64,000 nucleotides of DNA from Mycteria americana. Lineage: Eukaryota; Chordata; Aves; Ciconiiformes; Ciconiidae. The notes below the pieces were generated by a model, which worked only from the letters and a program-made list of their open reading frames with translations, searched no databases and had not been told where the DNA came from. The stretch covers positions 107,143,756 through 107,207,755 of the forward strand of contig NC_134366.1 in the NCBI RefSeq assembly GCF_035582795.1, written 5' to 3'. Positions 11,620 through 24,298 of this stretch are shown here, piece after piece. The position numbers were made by a program, and so were the translations under genes. Numbering within the stretch: position 1 is the stretch's first letter; every line of letters starts with the position of its first letter.

Positions 11620-11770
11620 TTCCCCCACCCCGACGACTCAGAGCGCCAAGCGAGATGCTTTCGGCTGCTGCCGGCAGCTGACCGCAGCCACCGAGGCACG
11701 CCGGCATCGGGACCGACATTTCCCTGCGGCGCCTGGACCCACGGGCCGTGGGCTGGGGGCACAGTGCAGT
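11620..11770. promoter_or_regulatory. Small CpG-dense patch
   Basis: About 16 CpG dinucleotides lie within roughly 125 bp (11630-11755), against a strongly CpG-depleted background. This could be a short unmethylated regulatory element or the promoter of an unannotated transcript. No first exon of a known gene was recognised beside it. Confidence 0.35.
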
Positions 11771-11799
11771 CGAGTCCTCTGTAGTGCAGGTCTACCAAA

Positions 11800-12915
11800 G
11801 AGTAAAACTCAGCTGTTACACAAGAGACTTGCGATTCCACCGGTTATGCAGAAGATGCCTTTGTTTAGCTCTGGTTCCTGCGCCGGAGGATCACACAAAT
11901 GAGACGTAAATCCATTCTCATGCCACCAGCAAAGGAGGGTGGATCCTGCCTGGCCTCTGTTTCAGAGGACGGGCTCTCACATGCCTTTACACACCTGCAT
12001 TTTAGGGTGGGGTGGGTTTTTTCCTGCCTCCCTCACATCACTGTAGCTTACGTCCATCTCTTTCCTTAGAGGGCTGTTACCATTCTGAAAAGCCTAGCCC
12101 CACTCTGGTGGCTTCGACAGGAGAAAAAGCCTCCCTTTCCCGAGCCTCACGCTTACAAGAAAGCCCATGCAGACTTTTTAAATATGTATCATCCCACTGC
12201 CTCTTATTGAGGAGGACTGCTGTGGATTTCCATTGCTTCATTCTTCAAAAAAAATATATAATCAAATATTCTGCCAACCAAACTGGCTGTGAAAATGAAA
12301 TGTTACAAGTGACCCAAATAAAATTTAACCGCTACATTTCTCATTCACCCGTAGCAAAGGTACAGCCATCGCCAGCTCCGATCGCTGACAACGGATTACA
12401 GAAGCAGGATTCCCAGTGTACTTTAGCTGTTTATATATTTTAAAGAAAAACAAAGCAATTAATTTGGTGTAGAGTGATTCAGATATAGGATTTTAATCTG
12501 CATTTCTACAGTCTTTCAGGAAAACACTTTGTCAGCCTAAACGGACATAGGTTTGCCACCTGGATGATAATCCCGATGCGATTTCACACTGATTTTCAAG
12601 GACTTTTACCATGGCATAGCCGATCGGAGGGGAAGTGGGCTCATAGGTGATTCTGTACCTGTCTAGGTGGTTTGTAAAAGCATCTTAGCTCCTTACTCCT
12701 TCATTTTTAATACTAACCAGAATTGTTACATGTAATGCAGCAAAACAGAACCAAGAAGTAAGAATATTAAAAATTAGTTTATGTAGTGTAAGCAGCAAGG
12801 CGGTGAGGAGACCCCAGAGGAGCCTGCTGAACCACTGTGTTGTCAGGGAGCAAGACAATTTCATTGCCAAGAAGTACTGCTGAGCAGGGGGGAATTGCTG
12901 AGGGCACAGCAGCTC
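11800..12915. other. Non-coding, nothing recognised
   Basis: It includes a 143-codon plus-strand ORF at 12012-12443 without any recognisable domain. I regard it as chance. Confidence 0.5.
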
Positions 12916-12919
12916 CACA

Positions 12920-13478
12920 GAGCACAGCATAGCATGGCACAGCTATGCACAGCACATAGCATAGCACAGCACAAACAGCACAGCACATATAGCACAGCAC
13001 ATATAGCACAGCACAGCTATGCACAGCACATACAGCATAGCATAGCACAGCTATGCACAGCACATAGCATAGCACAGCACAAACAGCACAGCACATATAG
13101 CACAGCACAGCTATGCACAGCACATATAGCATAGCACAGCACATACAGCATAGCACATATAGCACAGCTATGCACAGCACATATAGCATAGCACAGCACA
13201 TACAGCATAGCACATATAGCACAGCACAGCTATGCACAGCACATATAGCATAGCACAGCACATACAGCATAGCACATATAGCACAGCTATGCACAGCACA
13301 TATAGCATAGCACAGCACATACAGCATAGCACATATAGCACAGCACAGCTATGCACAGCACATATAGCATAGCACATACAGCACAGCACATACAGCACAG
13401 CACATATAGCATAGCACATATAGCACAGCACAGCTATGCACAGCACATATAGCATAGCACAGCTAATAGCACAGCAGC
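12920..13478. repeat. Minisatellite of AGCAC/AGCAT/ACATA words with 119-bp higher-order period
   Basis: About 560 bp made almost wholly of AGCAC, AGCAT, ATAGC and ACATA words. The marker CTATGCAC starts at 13111, 13168, 13230, 13287 and 13349, spacings of 57, 62, 57 and 62 bp, so the higher-order unit is 119 bp, with a further marker at 13434. The array leaves long frames open on both strands (182 and 95 codons minus, 79 plus) with repetitive CAVHSC/YVLCY-type products. These are not genes. Confidence 0.95.
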
Positions 13479-16370
13479 TCTACGTACTTCTGCTTAACCA
13501 TGTGCTTGGGCAACAGTATGGGCAGCAAAGCATAGAGATACTACCGGTGTCCCCAAAGTCAGCTGATGGTTAAACTCAGTACATCCACAATAACCATCAG
13601 TGCCCACCCTCAGGTAAAGGATTTAAATTACATAGAACAAAATTTTGTCAGGAAAGCCTTGTCTTGAAAAGTAAGGGCTGCGTTTACCGGTCCTAGACCT
13701 CACCACGCTGCTTCTGCCCTCCTCACCTGCTGGACGGGGAGCCCACGCTCAGCTTCACGCCAACCTGCTGCGGTCACATTCAGATATTTTAAAGCCTCAC
13801 CTTGAGCTGACTTCTATCAGCCCCAGTCCCACCACGAGGGAAGGGTTTTAGAGAAGACCACAGCCCGTTCCCCCCCAGCTGTTAGCCTCTGCCTCCACTC
13901 CACCTTCCCCCTTTGCTCAGACGCGCCCGTGCCGAGCTGCTCCCGCGACGCCTCTCTCATCACCGGCGGTGGCTGCAACGGGCAGGTTTCTTTCCCTTTG
14001 CTCACCCTTCCCTCCCAGGCTGTGATCCAGCACAGTTTCTCCCCTCTCTGAACCCAGGGAAGAAGCAAAGACAACCTCTCCTGAGCAGGGTGGAAATGCA
14101 GCCGATGCCTTCCACCCTGCACGCACAGGACTTCAGCGTCACGTCTAACATCGGCTGCTAGGAACTTGCAAGCACATATCCAATACCTCTGTTTAAGTCA
14201 AATAAAATCCATGTATTCGTTTCACCCTCCAAATGCAAACATTTTTGTAGTTTCCTACAAGAGCATTAATTGAGGAAAAAAGCTGAATATTGAGGTTATG
14301 AAACAGTTAGTTAACAGTGTTTCCAGAAACACTCGTTTACCTGCTGGTTTTGAAGGACAACCTAAACACTTACACAGCAGCAGCAATTAGAGTGCATCAA
14401 CTTTTAAGCCAAAAATAGGACACTCTCCTAGCAGTAAACTTTCTTTGTCACTTAATTTTGCAGTTATATTGATTTTTTTTTTTAAAAACAGTTTGGGCCA
14501 CTGTTTGCAGAAAAGATGTTTGCATAAAAGAAAGCTACACTATATTGGTTTTCAAATTATTTGCTAATGCACTCCCATCATAATTTCTGCTACCTTTGCT
14601 GTCTGTCCCCCTATATTAGGAAGGGGCTTTAAAAAACTATCCTAATTCCAGAACAAATAAGATAGCAGTGCCAAGATGTATTCCTTCTGCCCACTCCTGC
14701 CATTCTCAAAATCACTGAATTGTCCAAATTCATCGTCTTCCAAATTCAATTCTTTTCAAAATACCATTTCACAGTTTCCATTAGGTTTCTTAGATGCATG
14801 AGTGACTTTCCAGTCAATGTTTAGGCACAGAAAACCATTTAGCAAGAATACCCTACACATGTTCTGTACTCCTAAGAAACACATAGATTTTCACCTGCCC
14901 TCTGGTAGCTCTACCCAGTGGATAAACAAGATTTTTCCTCTTTCAAAGCCCGCAGCAGGCTCCAGAGCCTCCCCAGGAAAGCAACCCCTGCACAGCCAAC
15001 CTAACCCAACTCGGCATAGAAATGCAGGGTAATTACAGCTTCATTTTGGCAGCAGGTGCAACTCATTAACCCAGAGACGCTTGCCATCTCCCGGGGAGCA
15101 GAGGCAGCTCGACTGCACCCGAGACAGAGGCCCTGCGGGGAAAGTACTGTGAAGAGCTGAGCCTGGGGAAGAGGTTTAAGCCGTGCGTTAGGTTTTGTTG
15201 CAGCTGCATCTCTTCTCTTTGCTCTGCGGTCTGTCTCTCCCCGTAGCCAGGGATTCTCAGACCTGCTGGTTTCAGCTCGGTACCCAAATCATCCGCAGGG
15301 TTTTTTCACCTAGGTAGGTGGCAGGTGGGCAGTCATATTGCTGGCCGGACACGGACAAGTGGTGGCTGGCATCCTCGCAGCCAGAGTCCCGAGCACCTGA
15401 GCCGCAGCTTCCCTCACGCACGTTCTGCATTGCAGCTTTATCCCTTCCCTAATCAGCCTGGTGCTGCATTTAAATGTCTGACGCGCTCCACGTGCCGCTG
15501 GTCCATTGGGCGTGTACACCTGGCCCTTTCTGGGGTTACCCCACACGTCAAGAACCCTTGTCAGCAAATTATGGTGTGTACGCAGCAAGCCGTGCTGCCA
15601 GCCTGGGCCAGGTGAACTGCGGCCCCTTTGTTTTCATTAATCTGCTGCCATTAGCACTACTCACCCTGTGACGGGAACGTGACGTTGTTGCGTATCTTTT
15701 TGTGATCAGCCTTAGATTTTAGTTACTAATAAAACCAAGCCAGGCTGGGAAATACACTTTTTCACATGGCTGGGAATTGCATGGAGACGAGCTGCTTAAC
15801 CAGCAAGAAAGCAGCTTTATTCTTTCAGGTGCTTTTTCCTTAGCCTAATTGCTAAGGTCTGTTTTATATTTTAATTAACGTTACTTGGTTTGTTCAGGCA
15901 GTTTTAACTAGCTTGTTCATCCCTCTGCAGGTAGGAGGTGTCCTTCGTGAACACAATCAAGGCTGTTCGTAAGACCAACAGTAAGGAAGTCATAATTTTT
16001 AAATAAAGCATCTTGTAATCACTGAGAAAATAAATATATAAAGTGTTTTGAAATTGCAATCAGCTAGTCCCTCTACTCAAGCAGAAATTTGTTGGAAGAA
16101 CAGAGACATTGTCTGAGGGAAACTGAGGAACAGAAGTTTAGTGACACGCTGAAAACTTCTCATGGAAAAAAAGACAGATAAAGCCAAGTTGTGATCTGCA
16201 TTCAATTCAGCCTACCAGAGGTCTGAATGTGTTATCCTCTACATCTCCTTCCCTCCTTAATTATCTCGACAGCTTCAGTGGCTCTCAAGCTCAGGGTCAC
16301 CAAAGCCACTTGCTAGTAACCTGATTGCCAATGACAACAGAAGACTCAGAATTGCCTATTTTGATTATTG
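13479..16370. other. Non-coding; one CpG-dense spot
   Basis: No coding sequence was recognised. A second short CpG-dense spot lies at 13918-13985 (about 10 CpG in 65 bp). The remainder is ordinary AT-rich or mixed sequence. Confidence 0.5.
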
Positions 16371-16374
16371 TTTC

Positions 16375-16426
16375 ATTTTCATTCAATTCACAGCCAGTCC
16401 ATTTTCATTCAATTCACAGCCAGTCC
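16375..16426. repeat. Perfect 26-bp tandem duplication
   Basis: The 26-bp unit ATTTTCATTC...CAGTCC occurs twice head to tail without a mismatch (16375-16400 and 16401-16426). It ends a few bases before the CR1 fragment. Confidence 0.95.
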
Positions 16427-16429
16427 AAT

Positions 16430-16617
16430 CAAGCATTGGAGCAGGCTGCCCAGGGAAGTGGTTGAGTCGCCATCCCTGGAGGTATTTAAAGGACGTTTGG
16501 ATGAGGTGCTTAGGGACATGGTGTAGTGGTGCTCTTGGTAGTGTTAGGTTTACGGTTGGACTCGATGATCTTAAAGGTCTTTCCCAACCTATACGATTCT
16601 GTGATTCTGTGGTTCTG
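16430..16617 (+). mobile_element. CR1 LINE 3' end with octamer tail
   Basis: It reads GAGCAGGCTGCCCAGGGAAG, CATCCCTGGAGGTATTTAAA and GGTTGGACTCGATGATCTTA, ending in GATTCTGTGATTCTGTGGTTCTGTG-type octamer repeats, the diagnostic CR1 terminus. It is strongly 5'-truncated (about 190 bp). Confidence 0.95.
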
Positions 16618-16619
16618 TG

Positions 16620-19600
16620 TTAGTGAGAAGGGCTTCTTAATGTCTGTCTGATGATCTGGAAATTCATACCAGTGAGTGAAATAGCTGTCCCTCAAAAGGA
16701 AGTACAAGTCCAGAGCTACTGGCCACTTGAGGACCCCCAAACGCCAGCAGGAGCTATTTGCTCCTAAGCGCCTGTCCCAGATGTGGACTTATTCCTCAGC
16801 CCCTTCTCCATCACCCTTAGGTGATACTTCAGCTTCCCCTGGTGAAGCTGTCTGAAAAACATTTGCTGTGCAAAGATCAAAGAGAGGCAACAATTAAACT
16901 TGGGCGAGGGCGTTGCTGAAGTTTAAAGGAGAAATGCTGGAAGACATTCAGAGAGAGAAATGTAGAGATGATGGGCATGTCGTTTTGCAACACCGGAGCT
17001 CTTTCTGATTTGTGATTTCACACAGCCGTAACTGGCGGAAAATTTTCAGAAGACCTTTTCAAAACGGAATGAGTTTCGGAAATACTCCAAAATTCCTTAG
17101 GCACAGCTCAATCAGCCTTGAGTGGGGAGATGAGAAGGGGAAGATTAAAAAAAAAACATAAAGGAACACAGGCCAGTACCCCTCCCTTTGCTTTCTAGCT
17201 TTTCACTACCCACTTGTCAGGTAATGGGAACACTGAGACTGCTGCTATCGCACGCAGCCACTTTTCTCTGGGTCCTCCGGATCTGGTTGGGATGACAGCC
17301 TTACGCAACGAAGCTGCGGGAGCCTGTGAAGAAAACACCGTCAGTGCTGAACTGGCAGCTCGGTGCAGGAGGCAGAGCTGCCAGCGATTTAATTTGTCTT
17401 CCTCGCAGAGGCGCTTCCTCGCCGCAGCCACCACCGAGGTCCCTGAAAGAAGGGCTGTGAGGGAGGAGTGCGTGGGAGAAAGAGGAAAGTTTCGCTAGCT
17501 GGCCAGTGCCTAATGCTCCTGTTGAAATACTCAGGGAAAGAAAAAGGTATATTCCTTCAACCACCTCTTCTCCTTCGTTTTCTGAAACTTGATCTCAGCG
17601 GTTGTTATGTGTGAGAACCACTAGCTACCTAGTAAAGCCTTTAAGGTATTTAAGGTCTCATCCTCGTGACGTGAACACGAGAAGGACATGGATAGTTTCA
17701 AGGAGTTAGGGAGAATGAAGTGGTGGGATTGCTGCGTAGAAATGGTAAGGATCTCATTCACAAGAACTGGTGCTGGCCAGCGAGATGTGTCTTTTAATGA
17801 AAAAACGTAGTGCCAGCAAATATCTGTAACACGACTCCAAAGAGGCTCTCAGAATGGCTTTTAAATAATTGAAGAGGGAGTTTAGATGCTGCTGAATGGT
17901 GATGCTCCAGCTTTCAGGCTAAGTTTTCTGCAGTTTACTAGAGACTCCAAAGAGGGAGTGCATTCTAGCTTCACAACAGAGCTGAGCGAGCATCCAGCTG
18001 CACTGGGATCAAAGTTTGTTAATATTTTAATGTTTCTAGCATGATGCAGAGTGCATGAAAAGTCTAAGCCTTGGGGACCATCTCGCTTAATTTATGTAGT
18101 GAGTCACTACCAGAAAACAAGGCCGTAGTTCTGCCTTCCTGATGGCAGATTGAATTCTGGCTATTGTCAGTAGTCCAATATTGATCACTAAAACAACCTC
18201 TTCTTCCCCTTCTACATTTTTAACAAAGAAAATAGAAAATTAATCTGGTTCAGAACAATAATAGGCAATCATGAAAAGATGTTGGAGCTGACTGTCATTA
18301 GCTACACCACTTTCCAGGATAATGTAGAGATAAATCAGATCAGCCTTTGGCAAACAACACAGTCATGCTGGCACTGGAATAATTGCACGCATTGTCAGAA
18401 ATGCAAGTAAAGGCCCTTCAAACACTCAGTCTACTTAAAGTCAACTCTGGTCTATTTAAAATAGATGTCTACGGAGTAAACATGACCTAGTGAAAAGCGG
18501 CACGGCGAGGCACGACTGGGTAACAGTAATCACAAAAAAGCTGGTGTTAGCAGTGCACTTGTAAAGGACTCGGCCGTTGGACAAGCAGTAGCAGGCTGGC
18601 TGCCCAAGAGCAGGGCACGCGGGTGGATCGGGGAGGGGAGAGACCACTCAGGGCTCTTCTTTGCCCCTAACAATCCCACAGAAGAACAGGCAAAGCACTG
18701 GTTCTCCAGCTCCATGGGCAGAGGTGTTAGGACAGGAATCTTCCCAGTGAGAGGGAGATGTAGCACAGATCTCTTCTCTATGTAGGAAAAACTCTTGTCA
18801 GCCTTAGCCTGCAAGCCTTAGCTCTCTGGTCAGCAGAACGAAGAAGAGACCAAAGCTCCAGATAGCTTTGGACACTGAAAACCACTGTGCCATCCGCAAC
18901 ACATTTTGGCTCTCCTGCTGTCCCCGCTGCCTCTTTTAATTCCATTTTGCTCAAAGCAAAATGCCAAGGTGAAACCCAGGACAACTCATTTGTGGCCACT
19001 CAAATAGTAAGACACTTCATGAGAAAGGGCTGTACCTGTCCTCCTGACAACAAACTTGCTGAAAGTCAGAGATGCCTTGGGCAGCGTCCCCCCTCCAAGG
19101 AAGTCCGTATGGACCACGCTGCATTGCAGTAGCTACTGCTTTCCCCTCCCAATACACAGGACTGGGCATTAGGGGAAGATCTTCTGTGCAGTGGGCATTT
19201 GGATTCAATTCCAGCTTCTGGTCTCCCAAAGCAATGAGCTGTCTCGTCCTGCCCCCCAACGTTTAGTGGGTGGGATGGAAGTGGAAGTGCGGTGTTTCCA
19301 CAGTTAGGGTGGGACCTTGTCACTTTCTGAAGTGACTTGAATGCAAGCAAAGGCTGTGAGTTTGGCTTGGTCACCAGCCCCAGAACCACCTCATTTGTAC
19401 AGCTGCTGCTGGCCAAGCTATAAACTGAATTCAGCTACCTTAGGTGAGCTTTAAGGCTCAAAGAAGAAAAAGGGAAAGCAGATTGATGTTTTCCTATCTC
19501 TGATAAGGCAACGGACTTCAATACATCAGGCAGTCTTTTAATCTCACAAATAAAGAAGCAAAAATTGTAGAGTTCCACGTGTACCAGTATGACTAGCTTT

Positions 19601-22300
19601 TACCTCATTATAAAAGACTATAAACGGTGACACAACTTTTTATCCTAGTTTGAAAAGACAAAAGAATCTGATGATTTTCTTCCAGCTCTGCTCATCCCAT
19701 CACGACACGATTCCCCAGAAGGTTTCACTAAGAGTGATACATTATTCTGTTTGTGTCATGAAAGACTATCACATCTCAGAGATGTTGCAACATGACATTG
19801 GTTCGGTGTTTGAGAAAGACTTCGTAGCAGCTAGGCAAGCCAAGGGCTTTAGGAAACAGAATGACACTGTGTAGGGGCCAGCTAATCCTGTGGCAACCTG
19901 GAGAGCACTATTGCCTGATGCTTTTAAAGAAGCACCAATCTGGGCCCAATTGATCTGAGCCCGCAGTGGATCTCCCAAAATAGCCTGGTACTGACTATCC
20001 TACTGGAAAAGAGAATAGCACAGCCAAAACCCTGCAAGCATCTGGCACCAACATGCCTCCACATGTTGTGAATGCCTGCTAGCAAAGCTTCATATGGCCA
20101 TTATCCTATGAAAGGTTCATTTGCATATCTGTGCCACTTGGGAAGTGAATATTGTTTATATTAGCCAACAGCTGATGACAAAAAAAAGAGAACGTCTGCC
20201 TGGGACATGGTGTGCTTTCTGGAGCCGAGGTGAATTGGTTGTCTGCAGACACACTGCCATGAGACATGTCAAACTGCTTTGAGATTTGAACATGGGAACG
20301 GCATCGCAGTCAAAGTCATAACTCTGGCCAGTTGCAGATGCCACCCTGCTGACAAAATATTGTACATGTCTAAAAAAGGGTTTCTACTAGTCAGAACGGT
20401 GAGCGAGCAGCTGCGGTACAAGGTGGGAAGATGTCAGTAAGAAAAAGACCCCAAAGAAGAAGGACCCCAAGCCCCTGCAGCCCACTGTAGGAAGACTAGG
20501 CTTGTCGCCGCCACTAGCTGAGGGGAGGGTGCAGAATGTGAATCTCAGATCCAAAAGCACGTCAACCTCTGTATTAACCTCTGAGTCTGCTGCACCAGCA
20601 GCGCCGTCAAGAGCTACTCCTATCACAGGGTAAACTACGTCCCAGTGACTCAGAGAGCACATATGGCACCTTTAGAAGAAAACAGGGATACAAGAGCTTC
20701 TTCAAAAGCATATGTTCACCTTTCTCCCACACCTACGCAGAAGTGCAAGGTGCAGAACAGGCTCCACACGCACATCATCGTCATTGCCACAGCAGAGTAC
20801 GGTCTGCTCCCAGGCAGGGAGCGGGGTTTGCAATGACTGAGCTCTTAGGCAAATCCCAAAACACTGCAACGTCTTCATTTGTTGTGATTCCGCCACACTG
20901 AAGTGTGCTGGGGCTGAAATCGGGCATTTTTGCCTGGTTTGGGCTGGCTCTTTGCCTGTGCCTGGGATACCAGTTCTCACCCTCAATCAAACAGCCGTCA
21001 TGGGGGGAGGGATAGGCACAACTCCAGGCAACGTTTTTCTAACATTTGTTTCCTCTTAGAAGCAAATCAAAACCAAACTTTCATTTGCTTCCTTGAGACA
21101 TGTGGGTACTGCCTTTTTACATGGCTTCTCTGAATGGTTAGTAGACCACATTTCGGTGTCTTATAGATGATGACCAGTCAACCCCAACACCACCATAACA
21201 GAACAAGTCTCTAAGACCAACAGCGCAATCTTGCAAGCCCTTCCTTGCTTCTGGAAAACCTCTTTTAGCCACATTATAGTGAGTGAGTTGTGGAGGAGCA
21301 AGGAGATGTTTCAGATTTCATTTGCTTTTTAAAAGATCTTCCTGGCTAACAGCATACTGCCACGGGAAAAAAGCCCACAAGTCACTGCACTGCTCAGTAC
21401 CTCAGCAGAGTACAATAATTCCCTCCTATGTCATGCAAAAGCACAAGCTGAACAGCTACAGCACTTTCCTCTGGACTTAAAAAATCAATGATTCTTTTGT
21501 TTTCAAATCTGTAAAATCCTATGGAGACTTTTTTCCTCTCCACTAACTTTGTTGGCAAGGTCAACTGGAAAAGGTTTCCAGCATCTGTCACGTCTGTTGG
21601 GAGGCCTTCCACACGGTGTGAAAACCCCTCTCCTGACGTGGCTGGAAAGGCTCTCACTGAACCACAGAAGTCACTCTCCAGCCTCCTCTATTTTTACTGA
21701 GTCAATAAAGGAAATTCTCACCACCATGATTGACTGATTCTTTGACAGAGCTGCAAAGACGCAGGAGGCATAATATCAGCTGTTGCGCAGACTTCCCAAA
21801 CATATGCTGCCAGTACCTTCAGTCTTGGGTTGCAGCTACCCTGTTATTTTAGTATTAGGTTTATCCTTTAACAGCAAGTGCTAATCGTTCCACACCGCGC
21901 GGTGATTCTGAGGCCCCTGACACTTGTCACTGCACACCACAACGATATTAGAAAAATCAATTCATGACTTAAATGAGGAAAGAATAAAACAGTCCAAAGG
22001 CAAGAAGCTGCAGTCTGTCACAAATACCCAAAAGACAGCATTAAATTCACATCGTGTGCCTTAAATGCTTCAAATAAAAAAGTTTTGACTTGTTTCAAAA
22101 CAAAACAAAAAAATTTGCCAGTACTTCACATAAGCACTCCCAGACAAATATTAATAAATGAAAAGATGCAAAAAGAGTAATAAATACTTCTTTATTGGTA
22201 GAAATATTGTAGTGCTGGGGAAGAGGCAGTAACTTTGATGAAAGGAAAAGTACAGCTGCTGTAAAAGGGACACTTAACTACAGCAGGACTCTTCAGACTG
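16620..22300. other. Non-coding, nothing recognised
   Basis: No gene, RNA gene or repeat family was recognised. There is a moderately CpG-richer stretch at about 17250-17500. A 116-codon minus-strand ORF at 19066-19416 has no recognisable domain. Confidence 0.5.
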
Positions 22301-22309
22301 CAGAAGAAA

Positions 22310-22640
22310 TCCATGGGTGGGGAATATGCTAGAGGTCTATAAAATCAGGAATGACGTGGAGACAGAGAAAAACAACTAATCCTTTTCTTTTCTAGCACAA
22401 TAAAAAGCAGGCATTAAATGTTCCAAACAAACAAGAGATGCATCTTCTTATTGGCACAGGGTTAACCTGGGGAATTCTTTCCCTCTAATCACTGGGGGAA
22501 TTACGAGTTTGCATGGATTCAAAAAGCAATTGGACAAACCCATGGAAAGAAAAAGAAATTCCTCAATAGCTAATAGGCACAAGGACACTTCCTCTGGTTT
22601 AAGATGTTCCTGAAACATAAGTCACCGGAGTTTGGGACAG
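22310..22640 (+). mobile_element. Ancient CR1-like LINE 3' fragment
   Basis: The order of motifs follows the 3' part of old CR1-type LINEs: CTATAAAATCAGGAATGACG, then a 'CACAGGGTTAACCTGGGGAA TTCTTTCCCT'-like block, then GGATTCAAAAAGCAATTGGA and CAAACCCATGG. It is strongly diverged, and the boundaries are approximate. Confidence 0.6.
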
Positions 22641-23755
22641 TTTCACCATATGACAGTAGCATGACAATATGACAACTTCAACAAATTAAAGTAAGAAAAT
22701 TACAATTTTCTTATATCTTCTTCAGATGGAGATGTTGGGGTGAGGGACAATGTATATAACAGACAATAAGACCCTGTGTAATTTGGAGATGCTCATCATT
22801 TTCTGAAGTTGTACAGAGAGTTTCCCAACTGCAGGACCAAAACAGAAGAAAGAATGCTTTCAAAATCAGCATTTCATGATGAAAAATGCTTATCGCTGAA
22901 ACACTGCATTTGAACAACTTGGAGGAGACCAAATACCTGTCTTTGAATATATTTGTAATTTATTTTGAATTTTTGGGTATACATGGCAGGTGCTGGAGAT
23001 GTGCACTTATCCTTTTTCTTATATTGCCACCTGGTGGTCCTAGGCATATGGAAGCAACAAACTCACCCATTTTTCAGTAAAATGACCACAGTTTAAACAT
23101 TTTAAATAACATCCATTTCTTTTCCTCTGAGATAGAAGACGAGTACTTTTTAAATACAGAACGTGTAGGGGTGAGGGGCTGTTTGGTTTTACCACCAATA
23201 CGATAGTTCCTGCGTGTAGTGTAGTCAGCTCTTGATTGTCGAAATAAATGGCTACACTGGCCACCCCAGGTCACAGGGCAATGATTAGTATGGACTGACG
23301 CTCTGCTGTGGGCTCTGGACACCCGCGTGGGCTGGGTGCCGTGCTCCCCCCACTCAGCCAGAGGGCAGGAGGAGAGCAGAGCTTCCAGCCAGAGCCAAAC
23401 CATCATCCCTTTCTTCTGCCCTTTCCACCTCGCCAGTGGTGGAAACACAGCGCAAGGATATTTAGTACGAAACGGGCTCTTTGGTTGCCAGAAGCAGCAT
23501 AACCACGTGGTCGGAGTGATGTCCGAGTTCACGTCTCATGGAAATGTCAGAGTACATTGTCCAGTGGGTACAGGGAAGGTGTTAAAATCTGCAGCCCTCC
23601 GTCTCAGGCTTTCATTGCCACCACACACAGTCATGTGCGCACAAAAGAATATTGTAGGAAAGGGACATTATAAGGCTAGTTTAAAGAAGAAAGCATTATA
23701 GACTTGGACTTCATGGGGGAGGAAACTGTACAGTAGACTTTAGACTGGTCTATTG
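22641..23755. other. Non-coding, nothing recognised
   Basis: A 152-codon minus-strand ORF at 23074-23532 and overlapping plus-strand ORFs show no known domain. I treat them as chance frames in GC-richer DNA. Confidence 0.5.
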
Positions 23756-23759
23756 TAAT

Positions 23760-24298
23760 GAGACCATGTGTACTGGTCCAGTTTTGGGTCCCCCAATACA
23801 GGAAAGATGTTAAACTGGAGCAAGTGCAGCAGAGGGCCACCAAGGTGGTGAGGGAGCTGGAGCACTTGCTCTTCGAGGGGAGGCAGAGGGATAGGGATGG
23901 ATAGGGATAGGGATGGGGATGGGGATAGGGATGGGGAAGCCTGGTTCAGCCTGGGGAAGAAAGGGCTTTGGGGGCACCTGGTAGCAGCTTTCTGATACCT
24001 AGGAGGAGGCCGTGAAGAAGATGGAGCCCAGCTCTTCACAGTGGTGAGCTGCAGGAAGATGAGAGAGAAAGGTTCAGAGCTGACATAAGAAGAAACTTTT
24101 TCACCATGAAGACAGTCAGCAGTGAAACAGGTTGCTCAGAGAGTCTGCGCAGCCTCCATCCTTCGAGATTTTTCAAGACCAGACTGGATGAAGCTCTGAG
24201 CAGCCTGCTCTGATCTCATAGCTGACCCTGCCTGGAACAGAAGTTTGGACTAGACACTTCCTGAGCTCCCTTCCAATTTTAATAATCCCATGATCTTA
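23760..24298 (+). mobile_element. CR1 LINE 3' region, about 540 bp
   Basis: It follows the CR1 3' consensus order: GGTCCAGTTTTGGGTCCCCC, GCAGCAGAGGGCCACCAAGG, CAGCCTGGGGAAGAAAGG, AGAAACTTTTTCACCATGAA, then the GTTTGGACTAGACACTTCCT and CCCTTCCAATTT end. It is diverged, and an internal GGGAT(A/G) expansion lies at 23888-23936. Confidence 0.9.
23888..23936 (+). repeat. GGGATA/GGGATG hexamer array inside CR1
   Basis: Roughly eight imperfect copies of GGGATR replace the CR1 segment that normally reads as a mixed purine block. It is G-rich on the plus strand. Confidence 0.85.

Noticed and set aside
12012..12443. 143-codon plus-strand ORF
   Set aside because: No domain or signal; likely chance.
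12779..13455. Long ORFs of up to 182 codons across the AGCAC-type array
   Set aside because: The products are pure repeats of a few words, both strands are open, and the DNA is an obvious minisatellite.
23074..23532. 152-codon minus-strand ORF
   Set aside because: No family resemblance. It overlaps plus-strand frames in the same GC-richer DNA.
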